Shown one piece after another: positions 21,301 through 28,218 of a stretch of DNA of 64,000 nt. The number at the start of each line of letters is the position of its first letter. The first letter of the stretch is position 1. This DNA is from Mycolicibacterium tusciae JS617. Its GTDB lineage: Bacteria; Actinomycetota; Actinomycetes; Mycobacteriales; Mycobacteriaceae. Where the stretch lies: positions 4,092,001 to 4,156,000 of the forward strand of contig NZ_KI912270.1 of NCBI RefSeq assembly GCF_000243415.2, read 5' to 3'. Under the pieces are notes generated by a model. The model was not told the origin of the DNA. It did not search any database and was given only the letters and a program-made list of their open reading frames with translations. The position numbers and the translations under genes were made by a program.

Positions 21301-23366
21301 TGGCGCCGACCGAGCGCGGCGCGATCGACAACCTGCGCCTCGGCGAGACGCAAGTGCCGCCGCCGGGTGCAGGCGAGGTGCAGATCCGGGTGGAGGCCGC
21401 AGGCCTCAACTTCCGTGACGTGCTCAACGTCCTCGGTCTCTACCCCGGTGACCCCGGGCTGATCGGCGGTGACTTCTCCGGTGTGGTCTCCGAGTTGGGT
21501 TCCGGCGTCACAGGATTGGCGGTCGGCCAACGCGTCATGGGCTTCATGCAGGGCGCGTTCGCCAGCCGGGTCAACGTGCCGGCCCAGTTGATGGCGTCAG
21601 TGCCCGACGGCGTGGGGGCGGTGGCAGCGGCGACCATCCCCGCCGCGGCGCTGACGGTCCGGCTCGCGTTCGACTGGGCGCAGCTGCGACCCGGTGACCG
21701 GGTGCTCATCCATGCAGCCAGCGGCGGTGTCGGTCTGGCCGCGATCCAATGGGCACAGGAGCGCGGTGCGACCGTGTTCGCTACGGCCAGCACCTACAAG
21801 CGTGAGACGTTGCGCAAGATGGGCGTGCAGCACGTCTACGACTCACGCAGTACCGATTTCGCCGACCAGATCCTCGCCGACACCGCAGGTGCGGGCGTGG
21901 ACGTGGTGCTCAACAGCCTGACCAACGAGGGATTCGTCGCCGCGACCGTGCGGGCGACCGCCAAGAATGGCCGGTTCGCCGAGATTGCCAAGCGAGATAT
22001 CTGGACGCATGAGCAGATGGCCGCCGAGCGTCCCGACATCGACTACGCGGTTGTCGCGCTGGACGGCACCATCGCGTCGGACCCCGAGCGCATTCACGGT
22101 CTCCTGTCCGAGGTCTCCGAAGGGTTGGCAGACGGTGTGTGGGCTCCGCTGCATGCCGAGATCTATCCGCTGACGGAGGCAAGGACCGCATTCCGTCGGA
22201 TGCAGCAGGCGCGGCACATCGGCAAGATCGTGCTGCAAATGCCCAAGCCATTACAGCCCCAAGGTGATCGGAGCTACCTCATCACCGGTGGACTCGGCGC
22301 GATGGGTCTGCACATGGCGTCGTATCTCGCCCAACTCGGGGCCGGTCACATCGTGTTGACCAGTCGACGCGTACCCGATGCAGACACGGAACGCGCGATA
22401 GCCGACATCGCCGAGCGCTACCGCTGCCGGATCCATACCCTCGCGGCCGACGTCGGCGATGAGGCCCAGGTTGCCGAGCTGCTGGCGAGAATACGCAAGG
22501 AACTGCCGCCGCTTGCCGGGGTGGCGCACTTGGCGGGCGTGCTCGACGACGCGCTACTGTCGCAGCAGACCGTCGAACGGTTCCGGACGACGTTGGCGCC
22601 CAAAGCATTCGGTGCCTGGCACTTGGATCGGTTGACACGCGAGGACGATCTCGACTTCTTCATCGTGTCCTCGTCGGTTGCCAGCGTGCTCGGGTCGCCC
22701 GGTCAGGCCAACTACGCGACGGCCAATGCGTTGCTCGACGGCCTCGTTGCGCAACGCATGGCACAAGGGCTGCCTGCGACAGGCGTCAACTTCGGTCCGT
22801 GGGCCAAGGGTGGCATGGCAAGTTCGCAGGCCGCCCGCGCCAATCTCGGTGCGCAGGGACTGGTTCCACTGGAACCCACGGCCGCACTGGCCGCGCTCGG
22901 CGAGATCATCGCCCACGGAGCGAGGGAGGCAACCGTCATCAAGGCCAACTGGGAACGTGCCGCGAAGGTCCTTGCCGGTTCTCGTCCACCGATTCTCGAC
23001 CACGTGTTGCCCAGTGCTGCAGCAGAAGCCACGGGCGACAGTGAGTTGCTCCGCCAGCTGCACGAGGTGCCCGAGGGGCAGCGCGCCGACTTCCTGACCG
23101 AGTTCCTTCAGCGGGAAGTGCAGCAATTCCTGCGCCTTGCGCAGCCGCCGACCGCAGCGAGCCGGTTCCTGGATCTGGGCACGGATTCACTGATGGCAGT
23201 CGAACTCCGGAACCGGTTGTTCGGTCAATTCGGTGGCGCGTTCACGATCACCGCGACTGCGGTGTTCGACTATCCGACGATCAGGTTGCTTGCCGAGTAC
23301 CTGGCCGATCAGATGTCCGCGTCGGACGAGGCAGAGTCGGTCGCGGCGAGCGGGTCGAACAAGTGA
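12387..23366 (+). CDS. pks: Bimodular type I polyketide synthase (phleic acid-type)
   Basis: A 3659-aa enzyme starting at ATG 12387 (MTSAGHPTE...). Module 1 is KS (11-438; DTACSSS, EAHGTGT, NIGHLE), AT (543-822; GHSVG), KR (from about 1176; SAYSAAN) and ACP (about 1468-1535; LGMDSLMA). There is no DH between AT1 and KR1. Module 2 is KS (1559-1988), AT (2097-2378), DH (2472-2745; HHVIYGTVVVPG), ER (2982-3285; HAASGGVGLAAI), KR (3293-3528; LDD motif and ANYATAN) and ACP (3565-3642; LGTDSLMA). Both ATs carry HAFH, the malonyl-CoA signature, predicting unbranched chains. No thioesterase or loading domain. It fits the TPP polyketide synthase, which builds repeating -CH=CH-CH2-CH2- phleic units. 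Confidence 0.92.
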   Translation: MTSAGHPTESGPGFAIIGYAARLPGAADTDEFWDVLQQGRDAVSEVPQDRWDAEKFFGTDADTPGKIVTRRAGFIDDVAGFDAPFFGLTAREVTLMDPQHRLLLEMAWRAVEHSGTAPTALANTNTGVFVGLSTHDYLAMASNELPDEAIEAYMAIGTAAAAGAGRISYRLGLQGPAITLDTACSSSLVAIHQACQALRLGECDLALAGGANVLLNPQTMMTFSRAHMLAPDGRCKTFDDDADGYVRGEGCGVIVVKRLEDAIRDGDRIRAVIRGSAINQDGASGGLTVPNGVAQQRVITEALHRAGIAAGDVGYLEAHGTGTSLGDPIEVQAAAAAYGTGRDPSQPLLIGSVKTNIGHLEAAAGIAGVIKVILSLEHQELPKHLNFTNPSRHIPWDRLPVRVVDEATAWERNGRPRIAGVSSFGFSGTNAHVILSEAPQLERVPVPATLADERRFMVLPLSAHTPAALVESAKQHRSWLNTNPDAALADVCFTAGAGRSHFEHRSALVVNSTESARELLDALADDRPAPGLVRGDCADTPKTAWLFGGQGSQFAGMARELFETEPVLAETMTRCADAVADVVERPLLDVIFDADDHDTLRRTEYAQPALFAVEMGLARLWQSWGFQPDVVLGHSVGQYSAACVAGVFSLEDGALLIAERGRLFGSLPTGGRMVAVFSAAERVEGCTDEFPRLSVAAYNGANTVLSGPAEDLDSVVAALKADGIRCDWLETSHAFHSALLDPVLDDFESYASQFNFNAPQRTLICNRTGATLGRNAKLDGPYWRRHARQPIEFAKSVGTLADLGCAVLLEVGPQPVLTASALRAWPDPATAPRAIASLRRKGADHRQITEALANAYVAGLRPDFGALALGQAHKLDLPTYPFQRRQYWFRDKRVTPTQTNTTRTEAVQLLEDGRIEELATLLDGSSGNQQTADVLNRLAAQHNQQRNAQSIADARYEIRWEQSAAVSDVEVGDGSAWLLIGDDTETVAPLVEALTAHGHRHHFLGLPMSDADEQRLEAALRTAVAEEPQLRILHVAALEADTAPSMRSLLRMQHRVLGGTRRLFRAAAAAELRRPIWVVTQGAQRVTSADAVSPVQSCLWGFCRAAALEYPQVWGGLADLSGRRTEHGADQWSRLINQVVAGPRGEDQVASRDGKVHVPRLVRRTGQPIATPLELRNDATYLVTGGLGSLGLEIAGYLAAHGARHLVLTSRRSPSDAVQQRIDALSEQHGCDARVIAADVANPHDVARLFDTMQAELPPLAGIVHAAGENSTTPLSALGDAEVERAFAGKVWGAWHLSEVSTDMKLDFFLSTSSISSVWGSFGQSAYSAANAFLDGLAWRQREQGVRGLSVNFGPWSAGMADEDARAQLDRRGVRTLPPADALAGMADLMAASSSQETAQGVVARIDWGRFLPIYLQTGPRSFLAELAREVGDSTPSSSGSSGTTRLVEQLTLAPVQQRKKLVVEYLRNAVAEVTLTDAAEIREEAGFFDLGMDSLMAVELRRRLEHAVGKELPATLAMDYPGITNVADYLLGDVLGLTEQAAARPVIQPASMTTTSADEPIAIVGVACRFPGSPDPDAFWELLSDGVDAIREIPDDRFDIDEFYDPDQTTPGKIYTRCGGYLEEIGGFDPEFFGISPREALWMDPQQRLMLEIAWEGLERAGYAPASLRGSRTGVFVGVAANEYSQLLSTDSVDTIEAHFITGNALNAISGRVAFALGLEGPAVAVDTACSSSLVAVHQACQALHSGDCDLALAGGVNVLLSPTSIIAASRARMLSPDGRCKTFDAAADGYVRSEGCGILVLKKLSDAQRDGDRIRAVIRGSAVNQDGASSGLTVPNGGAQQRLISSALARAGISGGDIDYLEAHGTGTALGDPIEVQAAAAVFGAGRDPNRPLLMGSVKTNIGHLESAAGIAGLVKVVLSLENEVLPQNLHFENPSPHIPWDSLAVRVVDAPTPWLTNGRPRRAGVSSFGFTGTNAHVLIEEAPREEDPADDDRLREEDPADDAAATVSVLPLSARTSQGLVAVARRYGTWLDANPDVDIADVCSTAGVGRSHFEHRAALVVSSVVEASEHLTELVENRLRPGALRGECTDPPTTAWLFTGQGSQYPEMARELFNTEPVFADTVRRCAEAVDPILQRPLLDVMFAVGGDAGKALRHTSVAQPALFAVEMGLARLWQSWGIEPDVVLGHSVGQYAAACVADVFSLEDGARLIAERGRLFGNLPEGGRMVAVFADPEQVEHAADKFGRVSVAAYNGRNTVLSGPGEDLEQIVATATADGFRCTWLETSHAFHSELLEPVLGEFEACAAKLQFATPTRPLVCNRTGAVLTAETPMNAQYWRRHSRQPVQFTESVRTLAALGCSVVMEIGPQPVLTAAALQAWPESSAAPRAIVSLRKGVDARHQIAEALAATYVSGHRPEFAALHHGSPRRVELPTYQFQRRRFWPKTSGISTSGGTVSGILGSAKDLASGDAVYTSRLSVKSQPWLAHHVIYGTVVVPGATYAAMALAAAGSPARVQEVFFYEPIILSEKDSREVQLTLHPLEDGSGWTFKVHSRPYGVRDAQWSCNADGTVVTGIDDEDGMLADAADSTDVAIERLNRTRPQQLFETFADMELAWGPTWSTSLKSLWVGEGEAIGDVAIGDELAEHLGTEPVHPVLLDLCTGVAFPAFPALLAATEAGAIPDLFLPLRYGKVIIRERMPRRFYCRAKWQAGGLDSETQVFDLDFVDRDGRHLGGIREFTVKRAPREALLRGLGGDATRLLYTLGWHEVPPPPKDNPANTNGTWLIAGFDQLAAGLPGCISIDRTTDPEHWKQLFAQAHGRGEPISGIVWRSAEPGERESSEEGAARLEAEVAGLLGAVHALQADEAVQLPDGLWIITDRAVATESGEPVDPVQAALWGLGRNIMNEEQRLRCRLVDLDRSDEAVHALANLLDGSVEEPELALRQGKFLASRLLPWSRSGHLAVPRTTDYVLAPTERGAIDNLRLGETQVPPPGAGEVQIRVEAAGLNFRDVLNVLGLYPGDPGLIGGDFSGVVSELGSGVTGLAVGQRVMGFMQGAFASRVNVPAQLMASVPDGVGAVAAATIPAAALTVRLAFDWAQLRPGDRVLIHAASGGVGLAAIQWAQERGATVFATASTYKRETLRKMGVQHVYDSRSTDFADQILADTAGAGVDVVLNSLTNEGFVAATVRATAKNGRFAEIAKRDIWTHEQMAAERPDIDYAVVALDGTIASDPERIHGLLSEVSEGLADGVWAPLHAEIYPLTEARTAFRRMQQARHIGKIVLQMPKPLQPQGDRSYLITGGLGAMGLHMASYLAQLGAGHIVLTSRRVPDADTERAIADIAERYRCRIHTLAADVGDEAQVAELLARIRKELPPLAGVAHLAGVLDDALLSQQTVERFRTTLAPKAFGAWHLDRLTREDDLDFFIVSSSVASVLGSPGQANYATANALLDGLVAQRMAQGLPATGVNFGPWAKGGMASSQAARANLGAQGLVPLEPTAALAALGEIIAHGAREATVIKANWERAAKVLAGSRPPILDHVLPSAAAEATGDSELLRQLHEVPEGQRADFLTEFLQREVQQFLRLAQPPTAASRFLDLGTDSLMAVELRNRLFGQFGGAFTITATAVFDYPTIRLLAEYLADQMSASDEAESVAASGSNK
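18344..18402 (+). repeat. 33-bp in-frame tandem duplication in pks
   Basis: The 26-bp segment at 18344-18369 recurs exactly at 18377-18402 (period 33 bp, 11 codons), giving REEDPADD twice in the linker between KS2 and AT2. It lies in a flexible linker, so it is probably neutral, a recent slippage or duplication product. AT1's equivalent linker has no such acidic repeat. Confidence 0.9.
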
Positions 23367-23367
23367 G

Positions 23368-24450
23368 TCAGTCGGCCCAGCGCTGCGCTTCGACCTCGGC
23401 CGCACGGCCCGTCTGCATTGGCACGTCGAGACCGTCGTAGATCCCGGGCTTCTGGGTCGAAAGCCAGTCCAGCGCACCGAGCAGTCGGTTGGCCGCGGTG
23501 GTGTTGCCGCCGTCGGCGCGGGTGCCGCCTGGCACGTCGGCGCGACTGGTGATGGTGAGCTCTGGATCACCGTGCACGATCACCCGGTGGTCACCCACGC
23601 CCTCGTCGGGGTACGGCCAATCCGGCGCGCAGGATTCATGGATGCGGGTGATGTGGTCGATGACAATGCGCTCGCGGCCGCCCGAGCGCCCGATCACCTT
23701 CAGCCAGAAGGCGCCCTGGGTGCCCTTCTCAAACCGGCCCATGACGGTGTCGACGGACTCCTGCAGAGGCAGGCGCTCGATCTCCTCGGTGATCTCGTCG
23801 AGCTCCAGGCCGAGACCGCGTGCGATGAGCCGCAGGTTGCCGCCCCACACCATGGTCGGGATGGACGGCAGCAGCATCATCGGCACCTCATCCATCGATC
23901 CGCCGAAACCGCACAACACCTTGACCGCGTGCGGCTGGTTGTAGGTCGAGTAGTCGAAGATCTCCTGACAGTGGATCGATTGGATCCGCGTGCACAGGCC
24001 GGCTGCGATCACGGCGAGCGCATCGTTACCCCAGCCGGGGTCCACACCGCTGACGAGCAGGGTCGAGCCGCCTGCCTCGGCGGCCTGGGTCAAGCGGTCC
24101 ACCCATTCCGGTGGCGCTGAGCGCGGGTCATACAGCGAGTACAGCGACGGCGTGACGACGTGCGAACCGGCGCGCAGGCACCGCTCGATGTCGTTCACAG
24201 CGTCGTCGGGTCGAATGTCGCCGGACGCCATATAGGCCACCGCGTCGCAGTCCGCCAGGACCGCATCGACATCGGTGGTGGCGTTGACGCCCGTCGGCTG
24301 ATCCAACCCGGCGAACGACGCCGCGTCCTTGCCCGCCTTGTCCGGCGACGAGGTGATGACACCCGCCAATTGCAACCCGGGAAACGCCACCGCGCTCCGA
24401 ATCGCCGTAGCCCCCATGTTTCCCGTTCCCCAGACCGCGACTCGTAGCAC
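23368..24450 (-). CDS. NAD(P)-binding dihydrodipicolinate reductase-like protein
   Basis: A 360-aa protein with an N-terminal Rossmann motif (VAVWGTGNMGATAIRSA, residues 4-20), followed by DCDAVAYMASGD and a C-terminal substrate domain. It belongs to the dihydrodipicolinate reductase-like/2,4-diaminopentanoate dehydrogenase-like family, common in mycobacteria, whose substrates are mostly unknown. It is longer than true DapB (about 245-270 aa) and lacks an obvious HHxxK catalytic block, so lysine synthesis is unlikely. It ends 1 bp after the convergent pks stop. There is no evidence that it takes part in polyketide synthesis. Confidence 0.8.
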   Translation of the reverse strand: MLRVAVWGTGNMGATAIRSAVAFPGLQLAGVITSSPDKAGKDAASFAGLDQPTGVNATTDVDAVLADCDAVAYMASGDIRPDDAVNDIERCLRAGSHVVTPSLYSLYDPRSAPPEWVDRLTQAAEAGGSTLLVSGVDPGWGNDALAVIAAGLCTRIQSIHCQEIFDYSTYNQPHAVKVLCGFGGSMDEVPMMLLPSIPTMVWGGNLRLIARGLGLELDEITEEIERLPLQESVDTVMGRFEKGTQGAFWLKVIGRSGGRERIVIDHITRIHESCAPDWPYPDEGVGDHRVIVHGDPELTITSRADVPGGTRADGGNTTAANRLLGALDWLSTQKPGIYDGLDVPMQTGRAAEVEAQRWAD

Positions 24451-24586
24451 GCCAACACCCTAACCGGACTCCCCGTGACGAGATTCACAGTCGCCCGAAA
24501 GCGCCGCGAAACCATGTGTCAACTGCGCTTTTAGCGCCCCGACCAACCACCGGGTTGCTTAGGTAGTGGAAATTGCTCTCGCACGC

Positions 24587-24640
24587 TTTGTGTTGAAATT
24601 ACTGAACGGTATAGTTCGGTCCAGTTACTGGTGGGTAACT
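24587..24640 (+). promoter_or_regulatory. fadE5 promoter with TTAC-N6-GTAA operator
   Basis: TATAGT at 24610-24615 is a good -10 hexamer; a weak -35-like TTTGTG sits 17 bp upstream (24587-24592). Just downstream is the inverted repeat AGTTAC-N6-GTAACT (24623-24640), placed near the expected transcription start where a repressor would block initiation. The same TTAC-N6-GTAA core occurs in the fadA2/fabG4 intergenic gap. No binding protein is demonstrated; the TetR gene at 30481-31113 is one candidate. Confidence 0.55.
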
Positions 24641-24689
24641 TAGCCCAAGTACCCAACCACAAGTGGCATTTCTCGACGAGGAGGACACA

Positions 24690-26525
24690 GTGAGCCACTA
24701 CAAGAGCAACGTACGTGACCAGGAGTTCAACCTTTTCGAAGTCTTCGGACTGGACAAGGTCCTTGGTACCGGCGACTACGCCGATATCGACGTCGAAACG
24801 GCTCGCGAAATGCTCGGCGAGATGGCGAAACTGGCCGCTGGGCCGATCGCGGAATCGTTCGCCGACGCGGATCGCAATCCCCCGGTGTTCGACCCCAAGA
24901 CCCATACCGTGACACTGCCCGAGTCGTTCAAGAAGTCGATGCGGGTGATGTTCGACGGCGGCTGGGACAAGGTCGGCGTGCTCGAGGAACTCGGCGGCAT
25001 GCCGATGCCCCGCTCGCTGCAGTGGGCCCTGATCGAGCACATCCTGGGCGCGAACCCGGCGGCCTACATGTACGCGATGGGCTCCGGCATGGCCGAGATC
25101 TTCTACAGGAACGGCACCGACGAGCAGAAGAAGTGGGCCGTGCTGGCCGCCGAGCGCGGTTGGGGCGCCACCATGGTGCTGACCGAGCCCGACGCGGGCT
25201 CCGACGTCGGCGCCGGCCGCACCAAGGCCGTGCAGCAGGCCGACGGCACCTGGCACATCGACGGCGTCAAGCGCTTCATCACCTCGGGCGACTCCGACGA
25301 CCTGTTCGAGAACATCATGCATCTGGTGCTGGCCCGCCCCGAGGGCGCCGGCCCGGGCACCAAGGGGTTGTCGCTGTTCTTCGTGCCGAAGTTCCACTTC
25401 GATCCCGAGACCGGCGAGCCCGGTGAGCGCAACGGTGTGTTCGTCACCAACGTCGAGCACAAGATGGGCCTCAAGGTCTCTGCCACCTGCGAGCTGTCGC
25501 TGGGCCAGCACGACACGCCCGCCGTCGGCTGGCTCGTCGGCGAGGTGCACGACGGCATTGCGCAGATGTTCGACGTCATCGAGCAGGCTCGAATGATGGT
25601 GGGCACCAAGGCTATTGCGACACTCTCGACCGGCTACCTCAACGCGCTCGAGTATGCGAAGGAGCGTGTGCAGGGCGCCGATATGACGCAGATGACCGAC
25701 AAGACGGCCCCGCGCGTCACCATCACGCACCATCCCGACGTCCGGCGGTCGCTGATGACCCAGAAGGCCTACGCCGAGGGTTTGCGTGCGCTGTACATGT
25801 ACACGGCGACCTATCAGGACGCCGCAGTGGCCAAGACCCTGCACGGCGTCGACGCTGAGCTGGCGGTCAAGGTCAACGACCTGATGCTGCCGATCGTCAA
25901 GGGCGTCGGCTCGGAGCAGGCCTACGCCAAGCTGACCGAGAGTCTGCAGACCTTCGGCGGTTCGGGCTTCTTGCAGGACTACCCGGTCGAGCAGTACATC
26001 CGCGACGCGAAGATCGACTCGCTGTACGAGGGCACCACCGCCATCCAGGCGCAGGACTTCTTCTTCCGCAAGATCGTCCGCGACAAGGGTGTGGCGCTGG
26101 CTCACGTGTCCGGCGAGATCGAGCAGTTCGTCAAGAACGAGTCGGGCAACGGACGCCTGAAGGCCGAGCGTGCACTGCTGGCGACCGCGCTGGAGGACGT
26201 GCAGGGCATGGCGGCCTCACTGACCGGCTACCTGATGGCCGCGCAGGAGAACCCGGCCGAGCTGTACAAGGTCGGTCTCGGTTCGGTGCGCTTCCTGATG
26301 AGCGTCGGCGATCTGGTGATCGGCTGGCTGCTTGCGAAGCAGGCCGCGGTGGCGATCGAGGCGCTCGACGCCGGAGCCGATGGTGCTGATCGCGCGTTCT
26401 ACGAGGGCAAGATCGGCGTGGCCTCGTTCTTCGCGAAGAACTTCCTGCCGCTGCTGACCAGCACGCGTCAGGTCGTCGAGAACCTCGACAACGACGTGAT
26501 GGAACTGGACGAAGCCTCGTTCTAG
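24690..26525 (+). CDS. fadE5: Acyl-CoA dehydrogenase FadE5
   Basis: A 611-aa flavin acyl-CoA dehydrogenase for the first step of beta-oxidation. GTG 24690 is chosen because GAGGAGGACA stands just upstream and the protein then begins [20 protein letters not shown], as FadE5 does. Family blocks are [15 protein letters not shown] (FAD/substrate), RFITSG, and [16 protein letters not shown] with the catalytic-base region. The extra C-terminal domain (about residues 460-611) gives the long, FadE5-type size. It acts on a broad range of acyl-CoAs in mycobacteria. It is a single-gene unit followed by a strong hairpin at 26560-26584. Confidence 0.93.
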   Translation: MSHYKSNVRDQEFNLFEVFGLDKVLGTGDYADIDVETAREMLGEMAKLAAGPIAESFADADRNPPVFDPKTHTVTLPESFKKSMRVMFDGGWDKVGVLEELGGMPMPRSLQWALIEHILGANPAAYMYAMGSGMAEIFYRNGTDEQKKWAVLAAERGWGATMVLTEPDAGSDVGAGRTKAVQQADGTWHIDGVKRFITSGDSDDLFENIMHLVLARPEGAGPGTKGLSLFFVPKFHFDPETGEPGERNGVFVTNVEHKMGLKVSATCELSLGQHDTPAVGWLVGEVHDGIAQMFDVIEQARMMVGTKAIATLSTGYLNALEYAKERVQGADMTQMTDKTAPRVTITHHPDVRRSLMTQKAYAEGLRALYMYTATYQDAAVAKTLHGVDAELAVKVNDLMLPIVKGVGSEQAYAKLTESLQTFGGSGFLQDYPVEQYIRDAKIDSLYEGTTAIQAQDFFFRKIVRDKGVALAHVSGEIEQFVKNESGNGRLKAERALLATALEDVQGMAASLTGYLMAAQENPAELYKVGLGSVRFLMSVGDLVIGWLLAKQAAVAIEALDAGADGADRAFYEGKIGVASFFAKNFLPLLTSTRQVVENLDNDVMELDEASF

Positions 26526-26559
26526 GCGGGACCAGCCCTCCCACCGCTCTAAACCAAGA

Positions 26560-26584
26560 CGCCCCCGGACTCTTCCCGGGGGCG
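26560..26584 (+). terminator. Hairpin terminator after fadE5
   Basis: A 9-bp perfect GC stem (CGCCCCCGG / CCGGGGGCG) with a 7-nt loop begins 35 bp after the fadE5 stop. There is no U-tract on the plus strand, common for mycobacterial terminators; on the minus strand the hairpin is followed by TCTTGGTTT, so it may also back up transcription coming from the small RNA side. Confidence 0.75.
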
Positions 26585-26601
26585 CCTTGCGGTTCAGGCT
26601 T

Positions 26602-26709
26602 AAAAAGGGCGGGTTCGGGAGGACATCTAGGTGCGTCTCATTGGTCTCGCGCGTCCGGCTTTCAACCCTGATGCCGGCTCTTCGGATTAGTCACTCCCGA
26701 ACCCGTCGT
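26602..26709 (-). ncRNA. Candidate small RNA between fadA2 and fadE5 (F6/ncRv10243-like)
   Basis: On the minus strand a 12-bp perfect stem (26694-26705 with 26610-26621) encloses about 70 nt holding a second stem (CCGGC/GCCGG) and is followed at once by a run of five U (26606-26602). Upstream lies a -10-like TACGAT (26722-26717), giving a product of about 105 nt. No ORF fits. M. tuberculosis has a conserved sRNA of about 100 nt, F6, at this same place, downstream of fadA2 in the fadA2 direction and before the fadE5 end; position, strand and size all agree. Sequence identity to F6 was not checked. No target can be read here. Confidence 0.65.
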
Positions 26710-26716
26710 GCGATCG

Positions 26717-26742
26717 ATCGTACGCTTGTGACCGCAGTCACA
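26717..26742 (-). promoter_or_regulatory. CRP-type palindrome and -10 of the small RNA promoter
   Basis: TGTGACCGCAGTCACA at 26727-26742 is a perfect TGTGA-N6-TCACA palindrome, the consensus of CRP family sites, including mycobacterial Crp. On the minus strand it is followed 4 bp later by TACGAT (26722-26717), a plausible -10. Its centre is about 25 bp before the estimated start, so it overlaps the -35 region and might repress from this start. I saw no SigF-like GGGTAT in this promoter. Confidence 0.6.
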
Positions 26743-26795
26743 CCAGGGCAATTTTTGCTCTCACGCAGCCTCCGTCAGGCGCGCGCGGAATTAAG

Positions 26796-26843
26796 AGCTC
26801 CGTGCTGACGTCGGGTCGGGGGGTCAGACGCCAACACGGAGCT
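26796..26843 (-). terminator. Hairpin downstream of fadA2
   Basis: A 9-bp perfect stem AGCTCCGTG (26796-26804) / CACGGAGCT (26835-26843) with an inner 5-bp stem (CTGAC 26805-26809 / GTCAG 26823-26827) lies 55 bp beyond the fadA2 stop. On the minus strand it is followed by CTTAATT. It probably ends the fadA2 transcript and separates it from the small RNA. Confidence 0.65.
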
Positions 26844-26897
26844 ATCCGGTGTATCGACGCCTCCCGCGGCACCGTTACACCCGTGACGAGATTGTTT

Positions 26898-28205
26898 TCA
26901 GGCCTCGAGAATTGCCGCGACGCCCTGGCCGCCAGCTGCGCAAATGGAGATCAAACCGCGCACGGGACCGCCGGTCTCCTTCTTCTTCTCGGCCAGTTGC
27001 TTGGCCAACTGCGCGACGATCCGCCCGCCGGTGGCGGCGAACGGATGGCCCGCCGCCAGCGACGAACCGTTGACGTTGAGCTTGCTCCTGTCGATGCTGC
27101 CCAGTGCCTTGTCCAGGCCGAGGCGCTCCTTGCAGTACTCGTCGGACTCCCAGGCGGCCAGCGTGGCGAGGACGACCGACGCGAATGCCTCGTGAATCTC
27201 GTAGTAATCGAAGTCACCAAGGCTCAGACCGTTTCGGGCCAGCAGTCGCGGCACCGCGTAGGTGGGTGCCATCAGCAGGCCGTCTTGGCCGTTGACGTAG
27301 TCCACGGCCGCGGTCTCGCCGTCGACGAAATATGCCAGCGGTTCGATCGAATGAGCGGCGGCCCACTCGTCGGTCGCCAGTAGCGCCACCGACGCGCCGT
27401 CAGTCAGCGGGGTCGAGTTGCCCGCGGTCATCGTCGCGTCGCCGTTCTTCACGCCGAACACCGGCTTGAGGGTGGCCAGCTTCTCCGCCGACGAGTCGGC
27501 CCGAAGGTTGTTGTCGCGGTAGACACCGAGGAACCCGGTGACCAGATCGTCGAAGAATCCGCGGTCGTACGCCGCGGCCATATTGCGGTGGCTGGCAGCG
27601 GCCAGCTCATCCTGATCGACGCGCTTGACGCCCATCTGCTTGGCGGTGATGGCGGCGTGCTCACCCATCGACATTCCGGTGCGTGGCTCGCTGTTGACCG
27701 GGATCTCCACGCCGAGGGAGGCGGGCAACTTGCCGACCAGCTTGAGCCGATCGACGTTGGACTTGCTGCGCCGCAGCCCGAGCAGTACGCGCCGGAGATC
27801 GTCGCCGAACGCGATCGGTGCGTCCGAGGCGGTGTCCACCCCACCAGCGGCGGCCACCTCGTAGCGGCCTGCGCCGATTCCGTCGGCGGCGGCGATGGTG
27901 GCCTGAAGTCCCGTCCCGCAGGCCTGCTGAATGTCGAACGCGGGGGTGTACGACGACAGCGCGCTGCCCAGCACGCATTCGCGCATCAGGTTGAAGTCGC
28001 GGCTGTGCTTGAGCACCGCGCCGCCGATCACGGCGCCGAGCGTCTCGCCTGCGAGGTTGTACCGGTCGACCAGGCCGTCCAGCGTGGCGGTGAACATGTC
28101 CTGGTTGGAGGCGTTGGCGTAGGCGCCATCCGACCGTGCGAAGGGAATTCTGTTGCCGCCGAGAATTGCGGCCCGGCGGCGGGTATCACTAGCCATGAGA
28201 CCCAT
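26898..28205 (-). CDS. fadA2: Acetyl-CoA acyltransferase (thiolase) FadA2
   Basis: A 435-aa thiolase carrying out the last step of beta-oxidation. The nucleophilic Cys is in QQACGTG (Cys96), the His is in AGHPFAATGG and the second Cys in CAAGGQGVAAILEA at the very C-terminus. ATG 28205 is preferred (AGAAGG 9 nt upstream); GTG 28214 and ATG 28196 are alternatives. It is divergent from fabG4 across only 38 bp, which hold a perfect palindrome, so both genes are probably controlled together. Synteny and length match mycobacterial FadA2. Confidence 0.92.
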   Translation of the reverse strand: MGLMASDTRRRAAILGGNRIPFARSDGAYANASNQDMFTATLDGLVDRYNLAGETLGAVIGGAVLKHSRDFNLMRECVLGSALSSYTPAFDIQQACGTGLQATIAAADGIGAGRYEVAAAGGVDTASDAPIAFGDDLRRVLLGLRRSKSNVDRLKLVGKLPASLGVEIPVNSEPRTGMSMGEHAAITAKQMGVKRVDQDELAAASHRNMAAAYDRGFFDDLVTGFLGVYRDNNLRADSSAEKLATLKPVFGVKNGDATMTAGNSTPLTDGASVALLATDEWAAAHSIEPLAYFVDGETAAVDYVNGQDGLLMAPTYAVPRLLARNGLSLGDFDYYEIHEAFASVVLATLAAWESDEYCKERLGLDKALGSIDRSKLNVNGSSLAAGHPFAATGGRIVAQLAKQLAEKKKETGGPVRGLISICAAGGQGVAAILEA

Positions 28206-28218
28206 AGTACCCACCCTT

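Noticed and set aside
23368..24450. DapB of lysine synthesis
   Set aside because: The protein is about 100 residues too long and lacks the clear DapB catalytic block; better placed in the broader dehydrogenase-like family.
24531..26105. Long open frame (524 codons) antisense to fadE5
   Set aside because: It mirrors a highly conserved gene with GC-rich third positions; the translation is rich in His/Arg/Val/Leu without any family motif. A codon-bias shadow.
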